From contig CANRDL010000005.1 of the NCBI GenBank assembly GCA_947629405.1, positions 1-43,981 on the forward strand: a DNA stretch of 43,981 nucleotides. The letters run 5' to 3'. The position numbers and the translations under genes were made by a program. Of this stretch, positions 1-7,893 are shown in pieces. The first letter of the stretch is position 1; the number at the start of each line of letters is the position of its first letter. A model generated the notes under the pieces. That model saw only the letters and a list, made by a program, of their open reading frames with translations. It was not told the origin of the DNA and did no database searches. The DNA comes from an uncultured Bacilli bacterium. Lineage in GTDB: Bacteria; Bacillota_I; Bacilli_A; RF39; UBA660.

Positions 1-220
<220 letters not shown>

Positions 221-284
221 AAAAGATTTATTAATTAAATCTTTAAATTTCAGTTTAATCTAAGCTTTCAAAAATTGACATTTT

Positions 285-328
285 ACTTAGTTTTCAAAGA
301 TCATTTGTTGCTTGATTTTTTGTCAAGC
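285..328 (-). promoter_or_regulatory. rRNA leader antitermination region (boxB-like hairpin and boxA)
   Basis: Between the promoter and the 16S gene the minus strand holds a small hairpin with GCTTGA/TCAAGC arms (310-328). It is followed by TGATCTTTGAAAACT (about 289-303), which closely matches the conserved boxA of Firmicutes rrn leaders. Known role of such leaders: loading of the Nus-factor antitermination complex so that untranslated rRNA is transcribed to the end. Confidence 0.7.
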
Positions 329-336
329 GCATTAGT

Positions 337-365
337 AATATATCAAATCCAGAAGTCGATGTCAA
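337..365 (-). promoter_or_regulatory. rrn promoter
   Basis: On the minus strand there is a perfect -35 TTGACA (360-365), a 17-nt spacer and -10 TATATT (337-342), reading into the 16S gene. The rest of 221-504 holds only the leader and AT-rich sequence, and I see no gene there. A second TTGACA at 321-326 has no good -10 and overlaps the boxB-like hairpin. Confidence 0.85.
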
Positions 366-504
366 CACTTTTTTTGATTTTTTTTCAAATTTCGACAATT
401 TCTTTATTTTTAACGTAAAATAAAGGTAAAAAATCAATATTTGTTCTAAAATAAATCATCAATTTCTAGATTTCTTTATATTATATTAAACAAAATAAAA
501 AAAA

Positions 505-1059
505 TTACTCTCTTTCTTGATTTTTGTAATTTTCTTTATAAATATTATAATATTTTTCTACAACGCCTTTAGCAAAAGGACCAATATTTTTTTTCTTCAT
601 TTCGATAAGTTCAGTTAACTCTCTTTTTAAAATCATATCGGTTTCTTTTGGATAATGCATTAATTTTTTATGATAATTATATTCATTTCGATCTAAAATT
701 TTAAATCCCCCATCGGGAAATACTCGCAAATCTAAATCATAATCAATGTATTTTATAATACCATCATCAATTAAATAAGGAGTTGCAATATTACAATAAT
801 AAAATAAACCATATTTTTTTAACTGGCCGATTATATTAAACCAATGATTTTTATAAAAAAATAATACTGCCGGTTCATTTGTCATATAACTTCGACCATC
901 TTTTTCAGTTATTCTAGTTTTTCCATTACCACATATTAACATTTCATCATTATCTTCTAAAACTATTGCCTCATCTGATGTATGTTCTAACATTCCATTA
1001 TGTTTATAACAATGAATGGTAAGCCTATCTCCTACTCTTATTTTGTTTTTTTTATTCAT
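505..1059 (-). CDS. DUF402 nucleoside tri-/diphosphatase-like protein
   Basis: A 184-residue protein matching the DUF402 family of Bacilli (Ntdp/YgaC type), which hydrolyses nucleoside tri- and diphosphates in the cytoplasm using divalent metal. Visible family features are the N-terminal IHCYKHNG, the central TRITEKDGR...NEPAV and HWFN blocks, and the acidic YIDYDLDLRVFPDG stretch (about residues 104-117) that carries the metal-binding Asp residues. Length fits the family. I chose ATG at 1059: a possible TTG start at 1074 would lie upstream of the SD GAGGAAG, which is well spaced for the ATG. It stands alone next to the rRNA operon and has no clear partner gene. Confidence 0.88.
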   Translation of the reverse strand: MNKKNKIRVGDRLTIHCYKHNGMLEHTSDEAIVLEDNDEMLICGNGKTRITEKDGRSYMTNEPAVLFFYKNHWFNIIGQLKKYGLFYYCNIATPYLIDDGIIKYIDYDLDLRVFPDGGFKILDRNEYNYHKKLMHYPKETDMILKRELTELIEMKKKNIGPFAKGVVEKYYNIYKENYKNQERE

Positions 1060-1136
1060 TTTTATCTTCCTCAATTAAATTATACAATATAAAATTGTTT
1101 ATTACAAATCTTGAATATAAAAAAATTTTAGGGAAA

Positions 1137-1170
1137 TTCAAAAACAAGATTTATAATTTAAAATCTTGTT
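1137..1170 (-). terminator. Intrinsic terminator after the S41 protease gene
   Basis: Ten-bp perfect stem (1143-1152 with 1161-1170, arms AACAAGATTT/AAATCTTGTT) with an 8-nt loop, followed on the minus strand by a T run. It lies just past the stop of the protease gene. Confidence 0.75.
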
Positions 1171-1173
1171 CTT

Positions 1174-2343
1174 TTATTTATAAATATTAATTGCTGTTTC
1201 TAATTGGTTATCATAATCATTATCAGCTGGTATTTCTATATCTGGAGTTAACCCAATTTGATCTATATATTTATTATTAGGAGTATACCATTTTGAAGAT
1301 GTATATTTTATCATCGAACCATTATCTAATGCTTGCGTCTTTTGAACTTTTCCTTTACCATAAGTTTTTTCGCCAATTAACAATGCTCCATAACTATCAT
1401 GAAGAGCACTTGCTAATATTTCAGCAGATGATGCTGTACTTTTATTAACTAAAATACTAATATCATAATTACGATTTTCATCTGTTTCATCAAAATACGT
1501 CTTTTGCTTATTTTTTGTTTCTAAAGTATAAATAACTTTCCCTTCTTTTAAAAATAATTCAGATATTTTTTTAGCACTAGATAAATATCCTCCGGTATTA
1601 TTTCGAAGGTCAATTATTAAACTTTCTATATTTTTATCTTCCAATTCTTTTAATGATTTAGAAAAATCTTTATAAGAACTATCAGAGAATAGTTCAATAT
1701 ATAAATATCCTATCTTTTTATCATTTAATTTTATAACGTCAGTAAAAACATTAGGCATTAAAATATATTTAGAAGCAATATCAACTTTAATATTAGATTG
1801 TTTTCTTTTAATTTCTAAATTAATAGTTTGATTATTAGCAATAATATTGGCAATTTGCCTATTTGATAAATCACTTGCTTTATTATTATTAATATAAGTA
1901 ATAATATCTTTCTTTTTTAAATTTATATTATTACTATTATAAATTTTCGAAATTATAAGATTATTATCATCATCTTTTTTTAAACAAACTTTTAAATCAT
2001 TATATATACCATTTAATTTTTCATTTAATATTTTAGTCTTATTTTGATCTATATAAGAAGTATAAGGATCATTTATTTCATCAAGCATAGAATCAATGGC
2101 ATTATTAATAAGTTGTTCTTTATTAACTTTAGAATAATAATTATCATTTATTGAATAATAAGTTGATATAAATTCTTGAATATTTTTATCATTTTTAATT
2201 TTTTCAAAATTCATATTTGTATCTCTTTGAAGATTATTATATATTATTACACCACTTGTAATAAAACTTATAATTCCAGTTACTATGATAATTATAATTA
2301 CTTCCATAAAACTAAATTTTGCTAAATTTTTTTTATTTTTCAT
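1174..2343 (-). CDS. S41-family C-terminal processing peptidase, membrane-anchored
   Basis: A 389-aa protein with one N-terminal membrane segment (about residues 10-35), so the catalytic part faces outside. The C-terminal half is a peptidase S41 (CtpA/Prc-like) domain: DLRNNTGG near 246-253, the nucleophile region STASSAEIL (302-310, Ser305 or Ser306) and GEKTYGKGKVQ with the likely catalytic Lys329. The middle (about 105-190) sits where a PDZ domain normally is, but its carboxylate-binding loop (usually GIG or GLG) is not obvious, so the PDZ is diverged. Members trim or degrade secreted proteins. It is probably co-transcribed with the 166-aa membrane protein upstream, although a terminator hairpin lies between them. 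SD GAGG precedes the ATG. Confidence 0.9.
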   Translation of the reverse strand: MKNKKNLAKFSFMEVIIIIIVTGIISFITSGVIIYNNLQRDTNMNFEKIKNDKNIQEFISTYYSINDNYYSKVNKEQLINNAIDSMLDEINDPYTSYIDQNKTKILNEKLNGIYNDLKVCLKKDDDNNLIISKIYNSNNINLKKKDIITYINNNKASDLSNRQIANIIANNQTINLEIKRKQSNIKVDIASKYILMPNVFTDVIKLNDKKIGYLYIELFSDSSYKDFSKSLKELEDKNIESLIIDLRNNTGGYLSSAKKISELFLKEGKVIYTLETKNKQKTYFDETDENRNYDISILVNKSTASSAEILASALHDSYGALLIGEKTYGKGKVQKTQALDNGSMIKYTSSKWYTPNNKYIDQIGLTPDIEIPADNDYDNQLETAINIYK

Positions 2344-2355
2344 ATTAGCCTCACT

Positions 2356-2382
2356 AAAAAAAAAGAATTATTTAGTTAATTC
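2356..2382 (-). terminator. Intrinsic terminator overlapping a stop codon
   Basis: Six-bp stem GAATTA/TAATTC (2365-2370 with 2377-2382) followed by nine T on the minus strand (2356-2364). It includes the stop codon of the 166-aa membrane protein and may reduce read-through into the protease gene. Confidence 0.6.
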
Positions 2383-2868
2383 TTCTTCAATTTCTTCATA
2401 ATTTTCTTTATAACTAACTATTTTTTTATTTTTAAAATGAATTAATGTTGTATCTTTAATTTTAATTTCCCCAATATTTGAAGCATTTGGATTTGAATTA
2501 TTTTTATCAATAAAATTTTTGTTTAAACTATCAGAAATGTTTGCTTTAAATATTTTTGTGTAATTATCACTTGTTTTATAATTAGAGATTAAACTTTCAA
2601 TTTTAGTAGAATCATCATTATCAAAATCATAAACCATAACATAATAATCATCATAATCTAAATCAAAAATATTACCAATTAATGTTAAATCATAATCAAT
2701 TTCCGCTTTAGTTGTAGTTTTATCATCAGATTTTTTTAAATCTTTAGTAACAAATAAACCAGTAAGAATATAAATTAGCCCAACTACTAAAGCGACAATA
2801 ACTAAGGAAATTATAAATTTTTTAACATCATTTGATTCATTTTTAGAAAAATTAACTTTTTTAGCCAT
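2368..2868 (-). CDS. Single-pass membrane protein, thioredoxin-like extracellular domain possible
   Basis: A 166-aa protein: a basic N-terminus, one membrane segment (about residues 17-42, FIISLVIVALVVGLIYIL), then an Asp/Lys-rich extracellular part. The order DYYVMVYDF (strand), an amphipathic helix, KIFKANISD, a loop, then TTLIHFKNKKIV resembles a thioredoxin-like fold with its usual late TPTL(I) strand, but there is no CxxC, so redox activity is not expected. The fold call is inference. ATG at 2868 is chosen over GTG at 2877, which overlaps the SD AGGTG. It lies directly upstream of the S41 protease. Confidence 0.72.
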   Translation of the reverse strand: MAKKVNFSKNESNDVKKFIISLVIVALVVGLIYILTGLFVTKDLKKSDDKTTTKAEIDYDLTLIGNIFDLDYDDYYVMVYDFDNDDSTKIESLISNYKTSDNYTKIFKANISDSLNKNFIDKNNSNPNASNIGEIKIKDTTLIHFKNKKIVSYKENYEEIEEELTK

Positions 2869-2900
2869 TTTTATCACCTAAAAAAATTATATCAAAGCTA

Positions 2901-2927
2901 ATAAAAAAAAGCAAACAATGTTTACTT
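2901..2927 (-). terminator. Intrinsic terminator after the 645-aa coiled-coil gene
   Basis: Eight-bp stem (2909-2916 with 2920-2927, one G-T pair), a 3-nt loop and eight T on the minus strand. It overlaps the stop codon of the coiled-coil gene. Confidence 0.7.
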
Positions 2928-4859
2928 TTTTCGACCTTGCATAGCTTTTTCATATTTTTTATTTCGATTATTCATAATTTGGGTATAATAACTTTTTGGA
3001 ATAACTGCATATAAATCCCCAGAAGTTATATCAATATTTAATTTTTGAGCAATAATAGATCCCGGAACAATATCTTTAGTAATAAATTTAACAAATATAG
3101 CACTATCATAATTTTTCATTAATTTGTTTTTAAATCTTTTGAAAGCTTCATCTTCAGTTTCTCCAGGCTTAGATACTTCGAAAATATTAAATGATTCCAT
3201 TTTAGGATCTATTTTACTTTCCTTTAGTCCAACAGAATACATTTCCCAAAAATCAATAGTTGGTAAGTTTATTTTATTTTGTTCAAGAATAGCTTCTATT
3301 TCTAATTTGCTTTTTTTAGGCTCAGTTTCTTTTTTAAACTGACTAAAATAATTTTTAAGGTCTGATGCTTTATTTTTAATAATCTCTAATAAATGTTTTG
3401 GAGCATTATAGATTGCTTTTATTTTTTTGCCTTTACCTTTTTTCTTTGTATTTATATTATCTGACAATTCATAATTTGAATTATTATCTTTAGCTTTTAT
3501 TTCTTCATGTTTTAAATTACTTGCTCTATCAATAGTTCTAGGTTTTTCCTTTTTTTCGGGAATAACAATATTAATAGAATCAACATCAATTGGTTTTTCT
3601 TTATTAATTGATTTTAAATCAGATAAATCATCAGCCAAAAATTTATTATTAATAATATCTAAAGACGGAGATTTTGACTTAATATTATTTATTTTAGTTT
3701 CATATTCATCAATTTTATTATTTAAAAATTCAGTATCAGATAATAACTTATCTTTATATCTAATAATTAAAGAAGATTTTTGATACAAATCAAGAAGATT
3801 TGCTTGCTCTAAATTAAAGTTTCTTTCACATTTTATTTTCTTAGAATTTAATTTTTTAATTTCTTTTTTATCAGTTTTGCTATTTATCTTCTCTGTTATT
3901 TCCTTCAGTTGATTTCTATATTGTTCAATCAATTTTTCTTTTCTCGCAATATTTTCCAACGTTTCAGCATAATGTTGATCATAAAAAGCAATATTTTTTT
4001 GGTTATTAGCAATTTCTTTTTTATTATAATCAATAAGTTTTTTATAATCATTTATCGTATTTATATCTTCGGAAATAAATACATTATCAACTTTTACTTC
4101 TTGTATTTTTTCTTTTATAAAAGAAATATATTTTCTAAATTCATTTAATTCATTTTCTTTTTCTTTTAAAGATGCATCACTATTGATAATATCTTTTATT
4201 TTTTCATAATAGTAAGATGGCGTTTGAGAAATCATTGTTAAATTATAGTCAAGTTCTATTAATTCAGATTTTTTAGATGCTAAATTTCTTTCTAAAGAAG
4301 CTAAATCGTCTACATCTTCATATTCAGAAATAGCCTTTTTATAAAGGGCTATATTTTCCAAATTAATTTTTATATTATTTTCAGCATTTTGTATTTCTCT
4401 ATTATAATCTTTTCTTCGTTTTTGACAATTAGCTAAGCCTTTTTCTAATAAATATTTCTGTTCATTTTTATTTTTATTAATACTAAAGCCAGATATTATT
4501 GGTGCCCACTGTAAATCATCTTCCATATAAGAAAGTTGTTTTTTTAAGTTATCTTCATCTTTAACAATATTTTGTAATTCTAATTTAAAGGATTCTATTA
4601 ACTTATTTTGTCTTTCTATTTCATTTTCTAAACTGATAATATTATCTTGATTAATTCCACTTTTTGAATTTTTACCATTTTTCTTTAAATCTTCTATTCT
4701 AAATTCTAATAAATTTATATCTTTTTCTAATTCATTTTTACTTTTTGTATATAATCTATTTAAATAGTCAATATAATCTATTCCATTTAATTCGTTATTT
4801 ATCTCATCAGATATTTCTTTATACATTGAATCTAGTTGAATTATTAATGAACTATCCAT
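2922..4859 (-). CDS. Large coiled-coil protein of unknown function
   Basis: I do not recognise a named family in this 645-aa soluble protein; no signal peptide or membrane segment is visible. Residues about 30-400 are Glu/Lys/Asn-rich heptad-like sequence, so it is predicted to be long coiled coils. About 400-470 is a charged, probably disordered linker ending in KKKGKGKKIK. A compact C-terminal domain (about 505-645) contains LPTIDFWEMY, ESFNIFEVSKPGETEDEAF and ITSGDLYAVIPKSYY. It could be a structural or DNA/membrane-associated scaffold. Start is ATG at 4859 with a weak AGAGAG SD. The Panacea gene lies 80 nt upstream on the same strand. Confidence 0.7.
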   Translation of the reverse strand: MDSSLIIQLDSMYKEISDEINNELNGIDYIDYLNRLYTKSKNELEKDINLLEFRIEDLKKNGKNSKSGINQDNIISLENEIERQNKLIESFKLELQNIVKDEDNLKKQLSYMEDDLQWAPIISGFSINKNKNEQKYLLEKGLANCQKRRKDYNREIQNAENNIKINLENIALYKKAISEYEDVDDLASLERNLASKKSELIELDYNLTMISQTPSYYYEKIKDIINSDASLKEKENELNEFRKYISFIKEKIQEVKVDNVFISEDINTINDYKKLIDYNKKEIANNQKNIAFYDQHYAETLENIARKEKLIEQYRNQLKEITEKINSKTDKKEIKKLNSKKIKCERNFNLEQANLLDLYQKSSLIIRYKDKLLSDTEFLNNKIDEYETKINNIKSKSPSLDIINNKFLADDLSDLKSINKEKPIDVDSINIVIPEKKEKPRTIDRASNLKHEEIKAKDNNSNYELSDNINTKKKGKGKKIKAIYNAPKHLLEIIKNKASDLKNYFSQFKKETEPKKSKLEIEAILEQNKINLPTIDFWEMYSVGLKESKIDPKMESFNIFEVSKPGETEDEAFKRFKNKLMKNYDSAIFVKFITKDIVPGSIIAQKLNIDITSGDLYAVIPKSYYTQIMNNRNKKYEKAMQGRKK

Positions 4860-4939
4860 GTAAAAACCATCTCTCTATTCTATAAAAATAATATCATAAA
4901 GAGAATTTTATTTCAATCAAAATAAAACCATTTATTATA

Positions 4940-5452
4940 TTATTTTTTTAAAATTGGAAAGTCACAACAATTTTTTTCAGCTTCATCCTGGATCTTTAAA
5001 GGATCATTTGATAAAAAGTATTCATGAATTAAAGTATCTTTTATCTTAACATCATGTTCAGTCATATAACATGGTTTTTCCATTTTAGATTTAAAAATAA
5101 TTTCTTCATCAGTATAAGAGTTTATAATGTTTATAATATAGTTTATTATATCTAAAAGTTCTATATTTAAATTTAATTTGGGAATTACAAGACTTTTTTC
5201 TAACAAATCTATATCACTACTAAGATTTTTAAAATCATTTTTACCCATACTATAATGAACATCTTTTATTATTGGACCATATGGACAATTATAAAATTCT
5301 TCAGCAAATAATTTTTGATTAGTAAATTTATAAATATAGCCATATACATAATATAAAATTTTATGCAATTTAATTTTAGAAATTTCCTTATTTTCTAAAT
5401 TATAGCGATATATAATGTAATTAGCTAACTCTTTGGCATTAAACTTTATCAT
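4940..5452 (-). CDS. Panacea-domain (DUF4065, SocA/GepA-like) protein
   Basis: A 170-aa protein with the hallmarks of the Panacea domain: an N-terminal ANYIIYRY helix, ISKIKLHKILYYVYGY, and the signature FAEEFYNCPYGPIIKDVHYS. The domain is known as the antitoxin half of many toxin-antitoxin pairs and as a phage-associated protein (GepA). No plausible small toxin sits beside it: the downstream neighbour is the 645-aa coiled-coil protein and upstream is a lipoprotein gene with its own terminator. It is therefore an orphan, or it works with the coiled-coil protein. The tail has a Cys-Cys pair (EKNCCDF). SD GAGGAAAA fits the ATG well. Confidence 0.82.
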   Translation of the reverse strand: MIKFNAKELANYIIYRYNLENKEISKIKLHKILYYVYGYIYKFTNQKLFAEEFYNCPYGPIIKDVHYSMGKNDFKNLSSDIDLLEKSLVIPKLNLNIELLDIINYIINIINSYTDEEIIFKSKMEKPCYMTEHDVKIKDTLIHEYFLSNDPLKIQDEAEKNCCDFPILKK

Positions 5453-5506
5453 ATTTTTCCTCGCTTTTTGTCATTAATATAGACTATTTTATTAAATAAA
5501 GCAAGT

Positions 5507-5530
5507 AAAAAAGTGATTATAAATCACTTT
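5507..5530 (-). terminator. Intrinsic terminator after the lipoprotein gene
   Basis: Nine-bp perfect stem AAAGTGATT/AATCACTTT (5510-5518 with 5522-5530) with a 3-nt loop and a six-T run. It overlaps the stop of the lipoprotein gene and separates it from the Panacea gene. Confidence 0.8.
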
Positions 5531-6629
5531 ATTTTTCAGCAAGTACAGCCGTTGAATTATTAATAGATGCTGCAACACTTAACATTTCTTCGTTACTTAA
5601 ATTACTACTTGTTAAATAATAATCTTTATTATTTGAAGTCCATGTTAAGGAAGAAGAGGACAAAGAGGCAACTGCATCATTTAAAATTTCAGGATCTCCA
5701 TAAACTGGAATAACTTCAAATTCAGAATTTATTGCTGCTGTTTCTTCCACTAATATAAATGGCTTACTTCCGGTAAATGTTAATATTGTTCTAGAACCTT
5801 CATCCGTATTAATTACATCTTTTGATGTTAAATAAGTCTCAGTTGGCAGATATAGTGGATAAGTTATATCATCGGTAGCACTGGTAGTTTTATCAGTTTC
5901 ATTATTATTACAGCAATTATTATCAGTTTCTGAGTTACTAGCATTACAACAATTTTCATCATCTTTATCTTTACTAGAAGAAGGATTTTGATCAGTTGTT
6001 TTGCAACAATTTTCATCAACTATAGAACTTAATTCAAAATAGTCATCATCAGTTGAAGCATTTAAATCCAATTTATTAACTTTTAATTTTATTTTTAAAT
6101 TATCATTTTTATCATATACTTGAACTTCTTTTAAATTCCCTTTTTTATCTACTACAATTTTTTCATATTTCAAACTAGGATTGTTAGGATAATCTACTGT
6201 GGCTTTTATATAAAATAAATTATCTTTTTTCTTAGATTCTACTTTTTGATCATTTTTAATATCATTTTTTAAATTGTGAAGTAAGTAAGATTGTGAAGAA
6301 TTATCTGGCCATTCACTTTGAAATTTAAAACTTTTATTAAGTGAAGGCGTAACAACATAAACACCATCTGAATTTTTAAGTATGACTTGCTCATGTTCGT
6401 TAATTTTATTAACTAAATTTACTCTTATTTTTTTACCATTATCATATCTAACATCAATATTATATTTAAATGTGTCATCATTGTTAATAATTTCCATAGT
6501 TCCTTTTAAATAATAAGTGTTTGTTTTATTAACTTTCTTAATAAATTCGTTACTTATATTTTTTTCTGTTGTTTTACCACAACCACTCAGTAAAAATAAT
6601 GCCAAAAATAGGCAAAAGATTTTTTTCAT
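5529..6629 (-). CDS. Lipoprotein with LolA-like N-terminal domain and Cys-Cys-rich linker
   Basis: A 366-aa secreted lipoprotein: a hydrophobic signal followed by the lipobox LLSGC (lipidated Cys17), so it is a substrate of the Lgt encoded nearby. Residues about 25-200 alternate beta strands (YYLKGTMEI, YNIDVRYDNGKKIRV, VYVVTP...KYEKIVVDKKGNL) like LolA/GerS/YdcC-type outer-face lipoproteins. About 205-250 is an Asn/Asp/Ser-rich linker with three Cys-Cys pairs (ENCCK, ENCCN, NNCCN). The C-terminal part, TYLTSKDVINTDEGSRTILTF...LVEE, resembles DUF4367-type domains. Such proteins act in envelope or spore functions in Bacillota, but the role here is unknown. SD AGGGGATG fits. A 13-bp inverted repeat lies upstream. 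Confidence 0.8.
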   Translation of the reverse strand: MKKIFCLFLALFLLSGCGKTTEKNISNEFIKKVNKTNTYYLKGTMEIINNDDTFKYNIDVRYDNGKKIRVNLVNKINEHEQVILKNSDGVYVVTPSLNKSFKFQSEWPDNSSQSYLLHNLKNDIKNDQKVESKKKDNLFYIKATVDYPNNPSLKYEKIVVDKKGNLKEVQVYDKNDNLKIKLKVNKLDLNASTDDDYFELSSIVDENCCKTTDQNPSSSKDKDDENCCNASNSETDNNCCNNNETDKTTSATDDITYPLYLPTETYLTSKDVINTDEGSRTILTFTGSKPFILVEETAAINSEFEVIPVYGDPEILNDAVASLSSSSLTWTSNNKDYYLTSSNLSNEEMLSVAASINNSTAVLAEK

Positions 6630-6665
6630 TTACATCCCCTTTTCTAATTTAAATATACTATTAAC

Positions 6666-6697
6666 TTTTCAAAAATATTCATGCATATTTTTGAAAA
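6666..6697. promoter_or_regulatory. Perfect 13-bp inverted repeat between divergent genes
   Basis: TTTTCAAAAATAT (6666-6678) and its exact reverse complement (6685-6697) flank the 6-nt spacer TCATGC. It sits in the only divergent intergenic region of the window, between the lipoprotein gene (minus) and the DUF378 gene (plus), where both promoters must lie. It could be an operator for one regulator. It lacks a T run on either strand, so it is not a simple terminator. Confidence 0.5.
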
Positions 6698-6731
6698 ATA
6701 TAAGCATAATAAGAGTGGAGATGATAAATAT

Positions 6732-6941
6732 ATGAATATGTTACAAAAAATATGTTTAATTTTTACTGTAATCGGCGCCTTAAACTGGGGATTAATTGGT
6801 TTATTAGATATTAATTTAGTAACTGCTTTATTTGGCAATGATAGCATGGTAACTAATGCTACTTACCTATTAATTGGCCTTTGCGGATTAGTTAACATAT
6901 GGTTAATATTCACAAACTTTAATAAACATGATGAAAAATAA
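6732..6941 (+). CDS. DUF378 small membrane protein
   Basis: A 69-aa protein with two membrane segments, recognisable as DUF378 from ALNWGLIGLLDINLV and the later YLLIGLCGLVNIW. The family (YuzA-like in Bacillus) has no established function. It is the only plus-strand gene in the window. I place the start at ATG 6732, which follows GGAG at 6717-6720, rather than at ATG 6681, which lies inside the inverted repeat and would add 17 residues unlike the family. A bidirectional terminator follows its stop. Confidence 0.85.
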   Translation: MNMLQKICLIFTVIGALNWGLIGLLDINLVTALFGNDSMVTNATYLLIGLCGLVNIWLIFTNFNKHDEK

Positions 6942-6946
6942 TAAAT

Positions 6947-6981
6947 AAAAAACCTCATATCAATTTGATATAAGGTTTTTT
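6947..6981. terminator. Bidirectional terminator between DUF378 and trxB
   Basis: A long hairpin with arms AAAAAACCT..ATATCA and TGATAT..AGGTTTTTT, one mismatch and a 3-nt loop. A runs on one side and T runs on the other allow it to stop transcription from both strands. It sits between two convergent genes and abuts the trxB stop codon. Confidence 0.85.
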
Positions 6982-7882
6982 ATTTTTGAGGATTTTTTAG
7001 CTCATTAAATACATTAGTAGCAGCAACAGCGCCAGCCGAAGCTGCTGTTACAATTTGATAAATTTGTTGTTTAATATTATCGCCAACAGCATAAATTCCT
7101 TCAATAGATGTTTCATAATTATTATCAACAATTAAATAATTATTTTCCATTGCAATATCTAAATTATCTAAAAATGCTAAAGAAGGTAGAAAACCAATAT
7201 AAACAAATAATGCCAAACATTTAATAGTATTACCATTAGTTAGTTGAACACTTTCTAATTTATCTTTGCCATCAAGCCTTTCTATAGAAGAATTATATAA
7301 TATTTCAATATTTTTAATTTCCTTTACTCTATTTAATAATTCTTTTTTAGCTCGTGCTTTATTCTTTCTAATTAAAATAGTTACTTTTGAACAGATATTA
7401 GCTAAATATAAAGATTCTTGGAAAGCACTATCTCCGCCACCAACAACACAAACTTCTTGGTCTTTATATAAATTTCCATCACAAATGGCGCAATAACTAA
7501 TTCCTTTATGTAAAAATTTATCGGCATTTAAAACATTTAATTTATTAGTAGCTCTGCCAGTTGCTAAAATTATATATTTAGTAAAATAAGTGTCTTTATT
7601 TGTAATAACTTTTTTAAAATTATCTTCCAGTTTAATATCTAAAACTTCTTCTTTTTGAATTTTAATATTTAAATTTTTTAATTGTTCAAACATATTAAAT
7701 GCCAAATCTGGCCCACTTATATTTTTAATTCCGGGATAGTTTTCAATAGAATTTATATTATTTAATAATCCGCCAACCATATTTTTTTCAATTATTAAGA
7801 TATTTAGACCACTACGCTTAGCATAAATAGCAGCAGCTACCCCAGCTGGACCAGCACCTATAATTATTAAATCATATTTCAT
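6980..7882 (-). CDS. trxB: Thioredoxin-disulfide reductase (NADPH)
   Basis: A 300-aa cytoplasmic flavoenzyme that reduces thioredoxin with NADPH. Visible features are the FAD-binding GAGPAGVAAAIYA near the N-terminus, the redox motif CAICDG (Cys131 and Cys134), the NADPH-binding GGGDSAFQES (from about residue 148) followed by IRKNKARAK, and the C-terminal FAD motif GIYAVGDN. Length is normal for the low-molecular-weight bacterial type. ATG at 7882 is preferred to GTG at 7891, which lies inside the SD AAAGGTG. The gene follows lgt by about 11 nt and is probably co-transcribed with it. Confidence 0.95.
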   Translation of the reverse strand: MKYDLIIIGAGPAGVAAAIYAKRSGLNILIIEKNMVGGLLNNINSIENYPGIKNISGPDLAFNMFEQLKNLNIKIQKEEVLDIKLEDNFKKVITNKDTYFTKYIILATGRATNKLNVLNADKFLHKGISYCAICDGNLYKDQEVCVVGGGDSAFQESLYLANICSKVTILIRKNKARAKKELLNRVKEIKNIEILYNSSIERLDGKDKLESVQLTNGNTIKCLALFVYIGFLPSLAFLDNLDIAMENNYLIVDNNYETSIEGIYAVGDNIKQQIYQIVTAASAGAVAATNVFNELKNPQK

Positions 7883-7893
7883 TTTAATCACCT

